In this document: one piece after another, positions 61,984 through 64,000 of the stretch
Numbering within the stretch: the first letter of the stretch is position 1
How the letters are laid out: every line of letters starts with the position of its first letter
NCBI RefSeq assembly: GCF_964340395.1
Contig: NC_135563.1
Location: 1 to 64,000 of the forward strand
DNA: 64,000 nucleotides
DNA from: Glandiceps talaboti
Taxonomy: Eukaryota; Hemichordata; Enteropneusta; Spengelidae
Direction: 5' to 3'
The notes under the pieces: model-generated
The model's input: the letters and a program-made list of their open reading frames with translations, nothing else
What the model was told of the DNA's origin: nothing
Databases searched by the model: none
Program-made: the position numbers and the translations under genes

Positions 61984-62794
61984 CATAATTAGTTAAAACA
62001 TAAACAATACTGTCAAAACCCGACCAAACCGCAAACCGGTCGACACCTGTCCAAACCTGTTCTGTACAGGTTTAAATGAGTCAAAACCTGTGCAAACCTG
62101 TCTAAACGGTCCAAACCGGTCGAAAACCTATCCAAGGCGGACCAAAACTGGTGAAAATGAGTCAATACCTGTCAAAACCTTCCAAGTTGGTTATAATCAT
62201 GTGAAAACAGATCAAAACTGGTCAAAACCTGTCAAAACTGGTTCAAACCTGTCGAAATCTATCGAAACCAGTCCAAAACTGGTGAAAACAAGTCAAAACC
62301 GATCAAAACCAGTCAACACCGGTTTAAAACCGATCAAAACTGGTCAAAACCTGTCGCAAACCAGTTTAAAACCAGTGAAAACTGGTCAAAACCTGTGCAA
62401 ACAGGTCAAACCTCTCCAAACCGGTCAAAAACCTATCCAAACTTGTCCAAAATAGGTGCAAACAACTCAAAACCCGTTAAAACCAGTCAAAACTTGTCCA
62501 AACCTGTCCAAACCTGTCAAAACCGGTCCAAACCGCTCGAAAACCTATCCAAACTGGTCCAAAACCTGTGCAAACAAGTCAAAACTGATCAAAACCAGTC
62601 AACACCGGTTTAAAACCGATCAAAACTGATCAAAACTGGTCAAAACCTGTCAAAACCGGTTTGAAACCGGTCCAAACCTGTCCAAAACCATTCCAAACCG
62701 GTCACAACCTGTCCAAACCGGTCCATAACCTATGCAAACAAGACAAAACAGGTCAAAACCTGTCCATACCGGTTTTAAACCAGTCAAATCCGAT
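61984..62794. repeat. Satellite unit U33, 811 bp, recombinant core
   Basis: Shortest unit. Loop TTCTG (C) but AATACCTGTC and CAAGTTGG (G). After a U25-like head (CCAGTTTAAAACCAGTG near 62351) it continues as the U4-type end. Confidence 0.85.
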
Positions 62795-63962
62795 CATAAT
62801 TAGTTAAAACATAAACAATACTGTCAAAACCCGACCAAACCGCAAACCGGTCGACACCTGTCCAAACCTGTTCTGTACAGGTTTAAATGAGTCAAAACCT
62901 GTGCAAACCTGTCTAAACGGTCCAAACCGGTCGAAAACCTATCCAAGGCGGACCAAAACTGGTGAAAATGAGTCAATACCGGTCAAAACCTTCCAAATTG
63001 GTTATAATCATGTGAAAACAGATCAAAACTGGTCAAAACCTGTCAAAACTGGTTCAAACCTGTCGAAATCTATCGAAACCAGTCCAAAACTGGTGAAAAC
63101 AAGTCAAAACCGATCAAAACCAGTCAACACCGGTTTAAAACCGATCAAAACTGGTCAAAGCTGGTCAAAACCTGTCGCAAACCGGTTTAAAACCTGTGCA
63201 AACAGGTCAAACCTCTCCAAACCGGTCAAAAACCTATCCAAACCTGTCCAAAATAGGTGCAAACAACTCAAAACCCGTTAAAACCAGTCAAAACTTGTCC
63301 AAACCTGTCCAAACCTGTCAAAACTGGTCCAAACCGGTCGAAAACCTATCCAAACTGGTCCAAAACCAGTGCAAACAAGTCAAAACTGATCAAAACCAGT
63401 CAACACCGGTTTAAAACCGGTCAAAACTGATCAAAACTGGTCAAAACCTGTCAAAACCGATCAAAACCAGTCAACACCGGTTTAAAACCGATCAAAACTG
63501 ATCAAAACTGGTTAAAACCTGTCGCAAACCGGTTTAAAACCAGTGAAAACTGGTCAAAACCTGTGCAAACAGGTCAAACCTCTCCAAACCGGTCAAAAAC
63601 CTATCCAAACCTGTCCAAAATAGGTGCAAACAACTCAAAACCCGTTAAAACCAGTCAAAACTTGTCCAAACCTGTCCAAACCTGTCAAAACCGGTCCAAA
63701 CCGGTCGAAAACCTATCCAAACTGGTCCAAAACCAGTGCAAACAAGTCAAAACTGATCAAAACCAGTCAACACCGGTTTAAAACCGGTCAAAACTGATCA
63801 AAACTGGTCAAAACCTGTCAAAACCGGTTCAAAACCGGCCCAAACCTGTCCAAAACCATTCCAAACCGGTCACATCCTGTCCAAACCGGTCCAAAACCTA
63901 TGCAAACAAGACAGAACAGGTCAAAACCTGTCCATACCGGTTTTAAACCAGTCAAATCCGAT
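62795..63962. repeat. Satellite unit U34, 1168 bp, C haplotype
   Basis: Same length and order of landmarks as U26. Private change: CAAAGCTGG near 63157 where relatives have CAAAACTGG. Confidence 0.86.
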
Positions 63963-64000
63963 CATAATTAGTTAAAACATAAACAATACTGTCAAAACCC
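63963..64000. repeat. Satellite unit U35, cut by the window edge
   Basis: Only the first 38 bases of the core box are inside the window. The array clearly continues to the right. Confidence 0.9.

Larger units (their letters stand above)
1289..64000. repeat. Subtelomeric satellite array of ~10-bp monomers
   Basis: The rest of the window is one satellite. Monomers follow TCAAAACCGG with variants ending CTGG, CCAG, CCTG, CCGA or CTGA, first bases TCC, TCG, TGC or TTT, and frequent 11-bp forms. In a hand-parsed run of 41 consecutive monomers I counted nine 11-mers, one 9-mer and the rest 10-mers (mean about 10.2 bp). The plus strand is rich in A and C throughout. Monomers are grouped into higher-order units, each with one conserved core. 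There is no interruption by genes, transposons or unique DNA anywhere in these 62.7 kb. The array continues past the right edge. Confidence 0.97.

Noticed and set aside
1289-64000. CRISPR array
   Set aside because: Repeats are contiguous, degenerate and about 10 bp long, with no unique spacers and no cas genes; the sequence is a eukaryotic chromosome end.
1289-64000. G-quadruplex potential in the satellite
   Set aside because: The minus strand has mainly GG pairs about 8 nt apart with hardly any GGG, so only weak two-layer structures could form. The telomere itself does have this potential.
1289-64000. tRNA, rRNA or other structured RNA gene, terminal repeats of a transposon, viral sequence
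   Set aside because: Nothing departs from the satellite monomer family enough to support any of these.

Overview
This window is a chromosome end from a eukaryote and I see no gene in it. Positions 1-1288 are a telomere of about 214 CCCTAA repeats (TTAGGG on the minus strand), so the left edge is the chromosome tip. Everything from 1289 to 64000 is one uninterrupted subtelomeric satellite. TTAGGG telomeres occur in vertebrates, many other animals, many fungi and protists, and a few plants. The satellite is not one I recognise, so I do not name the organism.

The satellite is built from a degenerate monomer of about 10 bp (consensus TCAAAACCGG; variants end CTGG, CCAG, CCTG, CCGA or CTGA, some are 11 bp). 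In a hand-parsed stretch of 41 monomers the mean was about 10.2 bp, close to one turn of the DNA helix, so the AAAA tracts are roughly in phase. Monomers are arranged in higher-order units. Each unit carries one copy of a less repetitive core of about 260 bp, marked by the box CATAATTAGTTAAAACATAA. I located 35 copies of this box and used its first base as the unit boundary. That gives 34 complete units of 811 to 3334 bp plus partial ends. Units are numbered U1 to U35 from the telomere.

The core has two main haplotypes. The G haplotype has TTGTG in the loop of an inverted repeat, then AATACCTGTC, then CAAGTTGG. The C haplotype has TTCTG, AATACCGGTC and CAAATTGG. A subset of C units (called C-R) has GTGCGAACC instead of GTGCAAACC. 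Three units (U27, U31, U33) are recombinants.

Layout: 1289-3688 is a leading partial unit plus two short units (1117 and 1106 bp). From 3689 to 21822 a four-unit super-repeat of exactly 9067 bp (2470+1664+2440+2493) occurs twice in tandem with very few differences. A 1951-bp tandem duplication follows (20950-24851). Shortened versions of the four-unit super-repeat come next (23774-31480, 31481-39025), then a fused two-unit remnant (39026-44810). From 44811 to the end there is a different, shorter-unit arrangement with its own 2.5-kb duplication and a related set at 59162-61983. Length differences between related units are mostly whole numbers of monomers, as expected from unequal exchange or replication slippage.

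The many open frames on the plus strand are by-products of the low stop-codon content of the monomer and are not annotated as genes. No transposon, tRNA, rRNA, CRISPR array or unique sequence was found. The interest lies in the structure: the helically phased A-tracts, the telomere/satellite junction, the conserved core, and the record of duplication, deletion and conversion.
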